A stretch of DNA of 64,000 nucleotides from Paenibacillus maysiensis (GCF_000520815.1 NZ_ASRY01000025.1:33580-97579); one strand, 5' to 3'; positions 46,060 to 55,463 are shown, numbered from the stretch's first letter. The notes: generated from the letters alone by a model not told the origin. A program made the numbers and translations.

Positions 46060-47946
46060 TCAGTTAAAACCCGCTGATTGTTTCAAATGCTTTAAATAAC
46101 GGGCACGGATCAGTAGAAAGTACAGGAATTGCGCGACAAGGAAAACGCTGTAGACCGTAATGGTCGAATGAATCACCGGCGAATGGAGCAGGTTATGCAG
46201 AGCGTATAGCGCAACCGAGCTGTGGATGAGCGCGACCGCGAGCGGTACGAAAAACAACAGCGCCATCTGTAGAGTCGCCACCTTCTCAAGTTCCTTGTCG
46301 GTCAACCCGATCTTCGTTATGGAACGGTACTTCTGCTTGTCATCATTCAGGTCGGTAAACAGCCGGAAATATAGAAAGCTTCCCGATGCAACAAAAAATA
46401 CGCAACTGACAAACAATCCGACGAAAAGCATCAAATTATAGGTCCGCTTCATCTGTTCCTCCAAATAGGCAGGAGATGTGAACCAAAAACCGGAGGTTTG
46501 TGCATATCCTAGCTGTTGAGCGATGGCCTCCCCCGTGTCCGCCGTTGAATCGGCGCTGTCCGTATCGTAAGCGGTTAAAAGCCGTTCTTCTTTCGGATTG
46601 CCAAAGGAGTCAAGCATCTCATCCTGAACGATCAACAGCGGTTCATCGACAATGGGAGGCGTGATCGGCTTTCCGACGGTTTGTTTCATGTTGAATGTGA
46701 TGGATGTTCCCTTCACTGACCACTCGCGTTCCGGCAACGGCCGGTTTTTCATGGTCCAGATGGTCGCGGCTTCATTTCCCTGCAGCGACAGTACCGGGTA
46801 ATCCAAGGCTTTGGCAAGCTTGGTATACTCGGACAGGCGGATGAAGTTCAGTGATTGTCCATTTATCGAATCGAAGTTCGCTAAATGGACGGACAATTTA
46901 TCATAACGAATTCCCCGTTCTTTGAGCACTTGTTCGATTATTTTCGTTTGATAGGCTGCTTGCCCGACATCGCCGGTGATTTGGATGTAATTATAGGCGA
47001 ACGGGTACGCATCCGAGATTTGTTTGTGGATTGTTTCCTGATATCCCATCAAGCCGCCCATGGCGCAAATGGAGACTGTCGAAACGATCGTCACGAGAAA
47101 GAACATGCAGGCGTTGTCCTTCATGCGGTAAGCCATGTCGGAAAAAACGAGCACATTCGTTTTGTGCAAAAAGACAGAGCGGTTGCTTCTCAAAGTGCGA
47201 ATCACAAACACGCTCAACTGAGTGTATAAAAAGTAAGTACCGATGATGACTATGACCGTGACCGGCAAAAGAGCGATAACGACCGTGGCGCCTTTAACTA
47301 GAAACGATATGATGTATCCGGCAAGAAGAAGGCAGAACGCTGTAATTGAAAGAAAAACGGATGATTTAGGCTCAGGCTTCGGTTTGGCGCCACCTTTCAG
47401 CAGATCGATCGGCTTGCTGGCCCGTACGAATGCGGCAGTGAACGCAGAGATGACGAGAAACAACAGCACGAATGCGGACAGAGTGAGCAGAATTGCTTTG
47501 CTTGGCATGTAGTATGGCAGCGGGCTCATCTGCATCACATCGGCTCCGATCATCATGAATAGCTTGGCGAACAGCATGCCGGCGGCAAGACCTGCCACAA
47601 TGGAAGCGAAACCGATCACCATGCTCTCGATAAAGACTATGCGTCGCAGCTGATTGTAGGTCATGCCGTGCATGATGAGCACGCCGAATTCCCGTTTGCG
47701 GGATTTCAGGAAGGCACTGACGGAATAGAATACGAAGAAGATGGAGAACACATAGACGATATATTCCGCAACCGTCATTGCCGTAACGGCCGACCAATTG
47801 AAATCAGAATTTTTAATTGCAGGGTGAAAAATAAAAAAAGCATAAATGAAAAAGATCATCACCGAAAACGCGCTGCTCAGAAAAAAAGCGGCATACGTTC
47901 GTTTGTTCCGGCTTACATTGCGGAAGGCAAATTGTCGAAACGTCAT
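46060..47946 (-). CDS. bceB: Bce-type ABC transporter permease
   Basis: The 628-residue protein has the BceB layout. The N-terminus is FRQFAFRNVSRNKRTYAAFF with the first membrane helix at about 18-40. FtsX-type helices follow (residues about 55-80, 105-135, 150-175, 195-215, 225-245 and 280-300). Then comes a large extracellular domain of about 210 residues (about 310-515) and three final helices. The large domain binds peptide antibiotics such as bacitracin or its lipid target in known systems and passes the signal to the kinase. It follows the ATPase gene by 64 bases. Confidence 0.93.
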   Translation of the reverse strand: MTFRQFAFRNVSRNKRTYAAFFLSSAFSVMIFFIYAFFIFHPAIKNSDFNWSAVTAMTVAEYIVYVFSIFFVFYSVSAFLKSRKREFGVLIMHGMTYNQLRRIVFIESMVIGFASIVAGLAAGMLFAKLFMMIGADVMQMSPLPYYMPSKAILLTLSAFVLLFLVISAFTAAFVRASKPIDLLKGGAKPKPEPKSSVFLSITAFCLLLAGYIISFLVKGATVVIALLPVTVIVIIGTYFLYTQLSVFVIRTLRSNRSVFLHKTNVLVFSDMAYRMKDNACMFFLVTIVSTVSICAMGGLMGYQETIHKQISDAYPFAYNYIQITGDVGQAAYQTKIIEQVLKERGIRYDKLSVHLANFDSINGQSLNFIRLSEYTKLAKALDYPVLSLQGNEAATIWTMKNRPLPEREWSVKGTSITFNMKQTVGKPITPPIVDEPLLIVQDEMLDSFGNPKEERLLTAYDTDSADSTADTGEAIAQQLGYAQTSGFWFTSPAYLEEQMKRTYNLMLFVGLFVSCVFFVASGSFLYFRLFTDLNDDKQKYRSITKIGLTDKELEKVATLQMALLFFVPLAVALIHSSVALYALHNLLHSPVIHSTITVYSVFLVAQFLYFLLIRARYLKHLKQSAGFN

Positions 47947-48010
47947 TTATTGACCCTCTCGACCTATTGCCGTAATGGTCATCATGGACAGGATAAGCCG
48001 GGAACTCCTC

Positions 48011-48784
48011 TTAATTGACACGAAGCGGTGAAAGCTCATGTGCATTCCCTCCCATTAGTGAAAGCATATCGATAATCTGTTGGAAGAAGGCCTGCCGGTT
48101 GTTTCCCCGGTAAAATTCATTATAGAGCCGACCGTCCTTGATGAATACGACCCGGTGGCAGTAGCTAGCCGCGAGAGCGTCATGGGTGACCAGCAGCATG
48201 GTCGTATGATCGGTTTGGTTGATGGCCTCCATGGTTTCCATCACATCTCGAGAGGATTTGGAGTCGAGATTTCCTGTCGGCTCATCGGCCAGCAGCAGCG
48301 AAGGGGAATGAATGATGGCCCTTGCGATGGCAGCCCTCTGCCGTTGCCCTCCCGACACTTCATAGATTCGTTTATTCAGAATTTGGGTGATGCCCAGTTT
48401 TTCGGCCACCAGATGAAGCTTGGCGTCCATCTCCTTTACGCTTTTCCCATCCAGCGTAAGAGGGAGAATGATATTTTCCCCGATGGTCAGCGTATCTAGC
48501 AAATTAAGATCCTGAAAGACAAAGCCCAGCTTCCGTCTGCGGAACAGGGCCAAATCGTGTTTGGATAACAAATGGGGGTTTTCCCCATTAATCAACACTT
48601 CCCCGGAGGTAGGCGTGTCGATTGTGGATACTACGTTCAGCAGCGTTGTTTTGCCGCTGCCTGAAGGACCCATAATCCCGACAAACTCGCCTTTCTCGAC
48701 AACCAGATTCATGTCGCTCATCGCCCTATACGCGATACTGCCATCATAAACTTTTCCCAGATTGCGCACGATTAACATATCCAT
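48011..48784 (-). CDS. bceA: Bce-type ABC transporter ATPase
   Basis: The 257-residue ATPase contains Walker A GPSGSGKTT near residue 38, the Q-loop VFQDLNLLDTL, signature VSGGQRQRAAIARAI, Walker B LLLADEPTGNLD and the H-loop VTHDALAASYC. These are the features of the MacB/BceA group. The ATG at 48784 is chosen for AAGGAAG ten bases upstream and because homology starts there; longer in-frame starts exist up to 48847. A BceR-type site lies at 48893-48906 in front of it. Confidence 0.95.
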   Translation of the reverse strand: MDMLIVRNLGKVYDGSIAYRAMSDMNLVVEKGEFVGIMGPSGSGKTTLLNVVSTIDTPTSGEVLINGENPHLLSKHDLALFRRRKLGFVFQDLNLLDTLTIGENIILPLTLDGKSVKEMDAKLHLVAEKLGITQILNKRIYEVSGGQRQRAAIARAIIHSPSLLLADEPTGNLDSKSSRDVMETMEAINQTDHTTMLLVTHDALAASYCHRVVFIKDGRLYNEFYRGNNRQAFFQQIIDMLSLMGGNAHELSPLRVN

Positions 48785-48892
48785 ATCAAGCATTCTTCCT
48801 TTCATACGGTCGGATTTTCGATTTCCAAGGCTCTCTCGCATAATCATAACCGATCCTCAATCGCTATCCCATCGATTATTCTTAAACAAATC

Positions 48893-48906
48893 TTACAATG
48901 CTGTAA
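48893..48906 (-). promoter_or_regulatory. BceR-type operator before bceA
   Basis: TTACA ATGC TGTAA fits exactly the TNACA-N4-TGTAA palindrome described for BceR-like regulators. It lies between the kinase stop codon and the ABC gene start, about 110 bases ahead of bceA, at the site expected for activation. Confidence 0.8.
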
Positions 48907-48923
48907 TCAAAAACAAAGCATGT

Positions 48924-49919
48924 TCATAGAGCATGAACATGCGCGATTCCCATCCATATACGTACTGCTGTTCCTTGTCCCTGCTCGGATTCAAGCTCGA
49001 CGCGATGATCAAGCCGCGAGGCGATCTCCCGAACCAGGTAGAGCCCCATGCCGGTGGATTCGCCGAACCGTCTACCGTTTTCCCCTGTAAAATACGCGTC
49101 GAAGACCCGCTTGATATCCTGTTTCGGGATTCCGGCGCCGTTGTCCCGAATCTCAAGAACGGCTCGCTGTCCGCGCACATCAGAGGTAATCATGACACGG
49201 CTGCTTGCGCCGGCCGAATACCGTACCGCATTGGTGATTAATTGACCGAGTGCGAATGCAAGCCACTTGTCATCGGACATGACCATCAATCGGTCATCCA
49301 CCTGGATTTCCGGGAAGACCTTATTGCGGATAAATAAATTTTTGTGTTCAGCCGTTACTTTCCCGACCAGCTGACGAAGATGCACCGGCTCCGCCACGAA
49401 ATCCTGCTCGAACGCATCCAATCGTGAGGTATACAGCACCGTGTCAAGCCCCTTCTTCAGCTTGTCTATTTCCTCTCGAATGCTGTCAAAGAAGGGGTCG
49501 GTTTCTTTCTGAACCGCAAGGTGCATAACGGATAGCGGGGTTTTCATCTGGTGCACCCACTGATTGATAAAGGTGATGTGATCGTTTAGCTTCTTACGGT
49601 ATCGTTGGATATCGTTCTGATAAAGACGATACTCCCCCTGGAGCAGATGCCCAAGTGCATCCGCGAGCGGTGCGTTCCCGACAAATTCGGCCGATTCGTC
49701 AATTGACGAAAGAGGACGAGTCAGTCTCCGATAAAATCGAAAATGGCGGATATAACGGTATATCAAGTAAAAAGCGAGCAAGGCCGTATTTACCATGCAG
49801 ATGTACACAAGATCGAAGGTATTTCGGAAACCGGATAAGCGGCACATATAAACAGTCAGCAGAAGCTGTCCGGCATACATGAACACTAACGGAACATGCT
49901 CTCTCCAAAACAGCTTCAT
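48924..49919 (-). CDS. bceS: Bce-type sensor histidine kinase (intramembrane-sensing)
   Basis: The 331-residue kinase has two N-terminal membrane helices (about 10-27 and 36-56) with almost no extracellular loop, the mark of kinases that sense through their ABC partner. The phospho-acceptor is His123 in QWVHQMKTPLSVMHL. The ATPase domain has LGQLITNAVRYS, IRDNGAGIP and GESTGMGLYLVREIA. Its ATG overlaps the last codons of the response regulator by four bases (ATGA), giving coupled translation. Confidence 0.95.
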   Translation of the reverse strand: MKLFWREHVPLVFMYAGQLLLTVYMCRLSGFRNTFDLVYICMVNTALLAFYLIYRYIRHFRFYRRLTRPLSSIDESAEFVGNAPLADALGHLLQGEYRLYQNDIQRYRKKLNDHITFINQWVHQMKTPLSVMHLAVQKETDPFFDSIREEIDKLKKGLDTVLYTSRLDAFEQDFVAEPVHLRQLVGKVTAEHKNLFIRNKVFPEIQVDDRLMVMSDDKWLAFALGQLITNAVRYSAGASSRVMITSDVRGQRAVLEIRDNGAGIPKQDIKRVFDAYFTGENGRRFGESTGMGLYLVREIASRLDHRVELESEQGQGTAVRIWMGIAHVHAL

Positions 49920-50617
49920 GGCTCCTCCCTCCAGAAAGGCCGCAGTTTATACCCGACTCCCCGCACGGTTTCCAACGCTTCTTCAACGCCGAGCTCGGAT
50001 AATTTTTTGCGGATGCGCGTGATATTGACATTAAGCGTGTTGTCGTCAACTAACTGTTGACCGTCCCACAGCTTGTTCAGAAGCCAATCGCGGCTGACCA
50101 CCTTGGAGCTGCTTTCCATCAGTGTTTCCATCAGCAAGGATTCTTTATGACTGAGATCTACGGTTTTGCCGGATAAGGTCAGCTCAAGCCTTTCGGGATA
50201 CAACACGAGTCCTGTGCATTCCACAGTCCGTTCCCTCTTGTTGGGGGCGTATGAGCCATAAGCGCGGCGAAGCTGGCTCTTGATCTTGGCCATTACCACT
50301 TCATAATCGAAGGGCTTGGCGATATAATCGTCCGCTCCGTTCTCCAGCGCCATGACCTGCTCCATCTTGCCGTCGCGGGCGGAGATAAACAGAATCGGGC
50401 AGGTAGAGACCGTTCGGATTTGCCTGCACCAGTAATAGCCGTCGTAACGGGGCAGATTGACGTCCAACAGCACGAGATCCGGACGAATGCTCTGGAACAC
50501 CTCCATAACTCGGTCGAACTCCTGGACCGCTTCAGCTCGATACCCGTATTTATCCATATATGATTGAAGCAGCTGCGCCAGCTTAAGATCGTCTTCTACA
50601 ATCAGGATACTAAACAT
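49916..50617 (-). CDS. bceR: Bce-type response regulator (OmpR family)
   Basis: The 233-residue regulator has a receiver domain with phospho-acceptor Asp52 in LLDVNLPRYDG and Lys near 103 (YIAKPF). A winged-helix output domain follows (LLMETLMESSSKVVSRDWLL, NTLNVNITRIRKKLSELG, IETVRGVGYKL-type end). RBS AAAAGGAG. It would bind the TTACA-N4-TGTAA sites in front of bceA and upstream of the esterase gene. Confidence 0.95.
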   Translation of the reverse strand: MFSILIVEDDLKLAQLLQSYMDKYGYRAEAVQEFDRVMEVFQSIRPDLVLLDVNLPRYDGYYWCRQIRTVSTCPILFISARDGKMEQVMALENGADDYIAKPFDYEVVMAKIKSQLRRAYGSYAPNKRERTVECTGLVLYPERLELTLSGKTVDLSHKESLLMETLMESSSKVVSRDWLLNKLWDGQQLVDDNTLNVNITRIRKKLSELGVEEALETVRGVGYKLRPFWREEP

Positions 50618-50801
50618 AGGACTTGGCTCCTTTTCTGATTTAAAAAAACACCAGCATGCCTTCGCCGAAGAGCGATTGGAACTTACTGTGTTTCTATGGT
50701 TTGAATAGGCTGGATTAGGTTCCGTTGTAAACTATTATAACCTTACTCTTTCAAGCCGAAAAGAAACCGTTTTACTAGTCCTCCAAAACCGCAAGATCGA
50801 A

Positions 50802-50815
50802 TTACAAAATTGTAA
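50802..50815 (+). promoter_or_regulatory. BceR-type operator before the PAF-acetylhydrolase-like gene
   Basis: TTACA AAAT TGTAA matches the TNACA-N4-TGTAA pattern and is identical in both arms to the site before bceA. It lies about 92 bases upstream of the esterase start and 185 bases upstream of bceR in the divergent gap. It could activate either gene or both. Confidence 0.75.
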
Positions 50816-50907
50816 GGTAGATGTAAGGCAAATCGATAGCTTAGGCCAGCCTGTCAGGATAAGATTGGAACAAACGAAAATAGAAATTTTTTAAAAGGAG
50901 AATCGAG

Positions 50908-52410
50908 ATGAGGCTGTTTGAACTGTTGCTTTTTTTGTCAAACATCGGCTTGTTTGCATTAACAGTCCTATTAAAAAAAGGACGGCGTAGAATTCCAGTA
51001 TTCGTTGCAAGCGGGATCGCCACACTTTTACTGGTCATTCATTGGATGGTGGAAGGATACAGAATTCAGCTATTTTTCCCATATTGCATAACGATCATTT
51101 TTTTAGCCATTTCAGGTTATAGCTGGTTTAAAAAAACCGGCCAAAAAAAAATCCCACGATTCATGTTGGGTTCAGCTTATACCACAATAGCGATAATGCT
51201 GGTCGTAACAGCGGGTCTCATGTATGCCTTTCCTGTATTTAGACTACCTGAACCGACAGGCGAATTTAAGGTAGGAACGCAAACTTTTCATTTCGTGGAT
51301 ACAAATAGGGAAGAGATTTTCGACGAAGCCAGAGATGGCAAGAGGGAATTGATGGTTCAGGTCTGGTATCCGGCTCAAGCTAGCACCGGCAAGTACGCTC
51401 CCTTTATTCCCGATACCGAGATTTTACGTTATATGGCCGCGAACTATGGCCTTCCCGGGTTTACGTTTCAACACCTGAAGTACGTATCCAGTCATGCTTA
51501 TTCGGGAGCGAAAGTCTCTTCGGCACAGACTTCATACCCGCTGATCCTTGCGAATCCCGGCAACGGATCTTCCAGGTTCCTCCACACGTCGCAAGCCGAA
51601 AATCTCGCGAGTCACGGATATATCGTGGCAGTGATCGACCACACCTACAATACATTTGCAACCGAGTTTCCGGACGGTCGAATCACGACCAGCACAACCA
51701 ACGACTTATTTTCGCCTGCCCATGATTACCGGACAGAAAGGGGAAATCGTGACAAGTTGGGAAAAGTTTTAACTGGCGATGTGGCGTTTACGCTGGACCA
51801 ATTCGAGCTCATCCAATCGGGGCAGATTCCAAGTCATCTAAAAGGGAAGATTGATCTCGGTCATGTCGGGGTGTTCGGCCATTCCATCGGCGGAGCGACG
51901 GCCTATGATGCTTCTTACGATCCGCGAATCACGGTTGGAATAGACTTTGATGGAGGGCTTTATCGACTGCGTGACAGAGAGGGTCTGCGAAAGCCGTTTT
52001 TGTTCATCAACTCGGAAAGCTATTTCGAAAAATTAAAAATGGTGATGGATAACCGGGTCTACACAGATGCAGAGCTTAACCATATGGGATCAACAAGAGA
52101 GTGGGAGGATCAAGTAACGGAAGATAAAAAGTTGGAGCTTCAACGGATGCGCGAAACGGTCGACGAAGGGGGACAAGTCCTCTATATCGAAAATACGGAG
52201 CATTTGAATTTTACCGACGTACAGTTCATTTCTCCGATTTTCAAAATGCTGGGCATTACAGGAAAGATTGCGCCCGAAAGAGCGGACTCCGTTATCAATG
52301 CCTATATGCTGGATTTCTTCGATATGTATCTGAAAAATCAAGGCGGAATCTTAATGAAAGGACCGGATAGCCGCTTTCCGGAGGTGAAGTTCGTAACCTC
52401 GCTATTATGA
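50908..52410 (+). CDS. Membrane-anchored PAF-acetylhydrolase-like serine esterase
   Basis: The 500-residue protein starts behind AAAAGGAG. Its first 110 residues hold about four hydrophobic helices (4-20, 30-48, 55-72, 88-110). The rest is an alpha/beta-hydrolase of the plasma PAF-acetylhydrolase type: ELMVQVWYPAQ near 147-157, YPLILANPGNGSSRFLHTSQ near 210-229 (oxyanion region), GVFGHSIGGATAYDA with nucleophile Ser326, GIDFDGGLY with the acid Asp near 353, and the likely catalytic His in ENTEHLNFTD near 431. Family members hydrolyse ester bonds of modified phospholipids or other short esters. Adjacent Bce genes and a BceR-type site suggest a role in peptide- or lipopeptide-antibiotic stress; this is inference. 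Confidence 0.85.
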   Translation: MRLFELLLFLSNIGLFALTVLLKKGRRRIPVFVASGIATLLLVIHWMVEGYRIQLFFPYCITIIFLAISGYSWFKKTGQKKIPRFMLGSAYTTIAIMLVVTAGLMYAFPVFRLPEPTGEFKVGTQTFHFVDTNREEIFDEARDGKRELMVQVWYPAQASTGKYAPFIPDTEILRYMAANYGLPGFTFQHLKYVSSHAYSGAKVSSAQTSYPLILANPGNGSSRFLHTSQAENLASHGYIVAVIDHTYNTFATEFPDGRITTSTTNDLFSPAHDYRTERGNRDKLGKVLTGDVAFTLDQFELIQSGQIPSHLKGKIDLGHVGVFGHSIGGATAYDASYDPRITVGIDFDGGLYRLRDREGLRKPFLFINSESYFEKLKMVMDNRVYTDAELNHMGSTREWEDQVTEDKKLELQRMRETVDEGGQVLYIENTEHLNFTDVQFISPIFKMLGITGKIAPERADSVINAYMLDFFDMYLKNQGGILMKGPDSRFPEVKFVTSLL

Positions 52411-52433
52411 ATTACGGAACGGGCTACCCATTT

Positions 52434-52890
52434 TGATATGCTCCCCTTCAAGTAGACAGGTTTAATAAATAAACCGCTACTTGAAGGGGAGTTTTCCTTT
52501 GTCTAAGAAGAACGAATACAATAGGATTGAGAAACTAGCCATCATACAGGAGTTAAAAGCAGGATTGAGCAGTCGTATGGAAGTAGCAAAAAACATAACA
52601 TCAGCGTCACACCTTAGTGAAATGGCGACATCGCTATGAGTTGTACGGAATTGAGGGGTTAGAAATTCATTCCCACACTCGAGCGCCAGCCGAACACAAC
52701 TCTCAGATTGGGTGAAGAAGTATAATGGTCATAGCAGCTTAAAAGCCTATAAAGGGGAAGCGAAAGCTATGAGCAAGGGGCGGCGGTCTACCAATCATCA
52801 GGAACGAATAGACATTGTTCTTTACTGTCTTGCCCACGATCATGACTACCGGAAGACAGCGGAACAGTATCAGTTTGGAAAGAAGCCCTC
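52434..52890 (+). mobile_element. IS3-family (IS150-group) insertion sequence remnant
   Basis: Behind the left end (TGATATGCTCCCCTTCAAGT) an OrfA frame starts at about 52499: KKNEYNRIEKLAIIQELK, then after frameshifts LVKWRHRYELYGIEGLEIHS, then QLSDWVKKYNGHSSLKAYKG, MSKGRRSTNHQERIDIVLYC and HDHDYRKTAEQYQ. This is the HTH transposase subunit of IS150-like elements with internal deletions. OrfB with its DDE residues and the right end are missing, so the element cannot move. Confidence 0.8.
52441..52495 (+). terminator. Strong hairpin terminator at the left IS end
   Basis: CTCCCCTTCAAGTAG (52441-52455) and CTACTTGAAGGGGAG (52477-52491) form a perfect 15-bp stem, followed by TTTTCCTTT. It ends transcription of the esterase gene and may also be the left end of the IS3-type remnant. 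Confidence 0.75.
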
Positions 52891-53186
52891 TACTTAAGCA
52901 TAATCTTGGCTTGGGGTGCAATACCTTCATAACCTATTTAAGTCTATTCTTATATTCTCTTATAAAACTTCGCCAACATGCATCTTCCACTTGAAATTCC
53001 GCATCATCTATACAAATTCCCCTCGCTACTATATCAATTTCAGAAACTTTGTTTACATTTATAACTACATCTTCACTAATTGTGGTAAAAAAAGTTCACC
53101 TCTGCGAAAATAATTAACAGGCAAAATAACGATTAGATATACGTCTAATAGGAAATAGGAACAGCTTCTTTTAGACAATAGAAAAA
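52891..53186. other. AT-rich spacer with no gene
   Basis: The stretch behind the IS remnant is very AT-rich with only short frames lacking RBS or motifs. Nothing recognisable was found. Confidence 0.5.
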
Positions 53187-53245
53187 CTCCCATCATGTGT
53201 AGTTGTAGAAGTTTTGATTTTTTCTACTGTCTACTATGATGGGAG
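53187..53245. repeat. Long imperfect inverted repeat
   Basis: CTCCCATCAT (53187-53196) pairs exactly with ATGATGGGAG (53236-53245). An inner stem GTAGAA/TTCTAC continues it around a T-rich loop. It may be a terminator or the end of a lost insertion sequence. Confidence 0.5.
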
Positions 53246-53369
53246 CATATCAGTGTTTGAAATGGTTTTTTAGATTTTTCGAGTCTTATATTGCTCGCTC
53301 ATCTGATCCCACTTCAGAGATGTCATTAGCCTCATGAATCACTTTTTTTTGTTGGTGTGATCGGCTTGT

Positions 53370-53810
53370 TTATGAAATTTCCAGATGCAGCAGCGGAAAG
53401 GGGTTTCCAGATCCATCGAATTCAGAGCGACCGATCTGTACAAACCCCATTTTCTTATAGAATTGCGCGGCTCCAGCATTCTGTTCATTGACATCCACCT
53501 TGAGATGGTGTCCTTTGAGTTTGACGGTATGTTCGATCAGAAGACGCCCTACTCCCTGTCCGTGCTGGCTTGGATCGACGAACAACATCTCAATAAAGTT
53601 ATTTTGTAACCCGATAAAACCGACAGGTTGTTGCTCCGTATCTAGAGCTTCCCATACCTCGACTTGCCGTTCCTGCAATATTTTGCTTACCATTTCTCGG
53701 TAGAACTGAATGTGATGCTCTTCCAAAAACGTGTGTGTTGCCCGAACAGCTCTCTCCCAGATCTGAAACAGCTGCTCATGATCTTGTTCACGATATGAAA
53801 CGATAACCAT
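53370..53810 (-). CDS. GNAT-family N-acetyltransferase
   Basis: The 146-residue protein has the GNAT acetyl-CoA site MLFVDPSQHGQGVGRLLIEH near residues 74-93 and the C-terminal NEQNAGAAQFYKKMGFVQIG. These define motifs A and B of YjaB-like acetyltransferases. The substrate is unknown. RBS GGAGAGG lies before the ATG. Confidence 0.9.
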   Translation of the reverse strand: MVIVSYREQDHEQLFQIWERAVRATHTFLEEHHIQFYREMVSKILQERQVEVWEALDTEQQPVGFIGLQNNFIEMLFVDPSQHGQGVGRLLIEHTVKLKGHHLKVDVNEQNAGAAQFYKKMGFVQIGRSEFDGSGNPFPLLHLEIS

Positions 53811-53844
53811 CTAAACCTCTCCAGTCTCTCTTTAGCTAGTGATT

Positions 53845-54345
53845 TATGTCTTCCGGCGAAACGTTACTGCTGACTTCGCAGGCAAGCTGTAGTGAAATTC
53901 CGTTCCCATCCATCACCACTTTAAACGAGGTATCTTTCTCCCCCGTATTAGCTTCAACAGTACCATCGTTCCATCCGGATTGCGAAAAGCAACATTCTCA
54001 AGCTTGCCTTTCTCCTGATGAAATACACTCTTACAGCTCCAGGGCAAACATACTTACCGATATGCCACAATGCATAATACTCCACATTTCTATCTACCTT
54101 CCCACTCTCTGGATCAATTGTCACGACCCCTCGACATTTCTACCAACCACCATTTGTTGGTCCACCTTGTGGATCTAATGCTATGTTCCAAAGCAGCATT
54201 TGTGCCCAGTTTCGCGGTGAACTAATCATAAGGTTGGACATTTGCCAGCTCAGGTTTTCGCCAAAATCAGGGCTCCACTCTCCACCACTACATTCCGTGA
54301 GGACTTATCCGGGGGATTGATCATGGACCAGACATCGTAGAAGGA
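53845..54345 (-). pseudogene. Broken GH30 glucosylceramidase/glucanase
   Basis: Minus-strand frames read YADDPSTMS, LTECSGGEWSPDFGENLSWQ with the GH30 nucleophile glutamate, and MSNLMISSPRNWAQMLLWNI then ALDPQGGPTNGG. After frameshifts they give GKVDRNVEYYALWHIGKYV, then CPGAVRV, then LENVAFRNPDGTMVL and SFKVVMDGNGISLQLAC. This is the C-terminal half of a GH30 enzyme in several frames. The N-terminal half with the acid/base is missing. Confidence 0.8.
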
Positions 54346-54604
54346 TCATCGGCGTAAAAAATTACACTTGTTCAATCGCAAAATTTCCGAAATCGAACCC
54401 CTAATCGTCTACATTATTTCAATCATTAAACATTTTCCGATATATTGTAGGGTCACCTCTCCGTATGATTGAAGTGATTGATAGTTTTGGTACCTTGAAA
54501 AATTATGGATTTCTCTTTGAGCTGACTCGTGTGCTGTATACCCGTTTAGGATAAAAATTAGGGGGATTAGCCAATCATCCGCAAGGAATAATCGAACTTA
54601 TCTC

Positions 54605-54979
54605 TCAATTTGCTTCCCACTTGCTCAGTTTTTCAATAGCCTGGGTTTCATCTGGCAGGAAGAATATATCGTTTCCATTGTTGCTTTCATAGATAAAGTC
54701 TTTAAGACTTTTGCTGGTATAGGTTGAGAAATCACCAATAATTGCAATTTTGGTCTGGTAGTTTATGAACTTTTGAAGCACTTCTCCAGCCAGACGTGTT
54801 TTCAAATCAAAAAACTCTTCACTTACTTCAGATTTGTTAATAATGATACGGTTGCAATCGACTTCATATCTGACCGTTGCCATCAGATCGATAGCGGACT
54901 GAACATCCGTGATTAACTTCTCGCTGCTTGTAACGTAAGCAATGGATGTTCCATTTTCGTTTATGTTTCTAATGTTCAT
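54605..54979 (-). CDS. DUF4180-family protein
   Basis: The 124-residue protein has the DUF4180 sequence ATVRYEVDCNRIIINKSEVS, EEFFDLKTRLAGEVLQKF, then AIIGDFSTYTSKSLKDFIYE and NNGNDIFFLPDETQAIEKL. The fold resembles STAS-like domains; the role is unknown. AGAAGAG precedes the ATG. Confidence 0.88.
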   Translation of the reverse strand: MNIRNINENGTSIAYVTSSEKLITDVQSAIDLMATVRYEVDCNRIIINKSEVSEEFFDLKTRLAGEVLQKFINYQTKIAIIGDFSTYTSKSLKDFIYESNNGNDIFFLPDETQAIEKLSKWEAN

Positions 54980-55043
54980 CTCTTCTATTACCTCATTCCA
55001 ATTCCATTATATGATCTCAAAATCTTACTCAAGGAATCAGGAC

Positions 55044-55463
55044 TCATTCATATACAAGAACCCAATATCTCGCTCCGGGTTCGCCTTCTTCTACGACAGT
55101 TTTCCAGCCCTGCTTTTTATAGAAACGAAGCGCTTTATGATTGTCAGAGACACATTTTAACGTAACTGGTGTTCCCAGTTCGGCCACGGATTGCTGAAGC
55201 AGCTGCTTACCAACCCCTTTGCCGACAGCAGTTGGGTGTACAAACAAATTATGAATAAAACGATTAGGTACATATAATGAAGCAAATCCAAGAACTTGAT
55301 CGTTTTCCTCTGCCAAAAGAATTTTTTCTTCCGATGTATCCCGGTCAAAATCTTCAAGAGACATCTCATCCGCATTGGCCCAGTGAAAGCTCTCACGACG
55401 GGAATCCAGATATATTTGTCTCAATTGCTGATAGTCTGCAATACTCGCTTCTCTTATTAACAT
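55044..55463 (-). CDS. GNAT-family N-acetyltransferase
   Basis: The 139-residue protein has LIREASIADYQQLRQIYLDS at its start, the acetyl-CoA motif LFVHPTAVGKGVGKQLLQQS and VSDNHKALRFYKKQGWKTVV. The ATG at 55463 follows AGGGGGA; a longer frame adds eight residues without RBS. The acceptor is unknown. Confidence 0.9.
   Translation of the reverse strand: MLIREASIADYQQLRQIYLDSRRESFHWANADEMSLEDFDRDTSEEKILLAEENDQVLGFASLYVPNRFIHNLFVHPTAVGKGVGKQLLQQSVAELGTPVTLKCVSDNHKALRFYKKQGWKTVVEEGEPGARYWVLVYE

Noticed and set aside
46060..50617. Naming bacitracin as the definite substrate of the Bce module
   Set aside because: The module type is clear, but specificity depends on the extracellular domain and cannot be read by eye.
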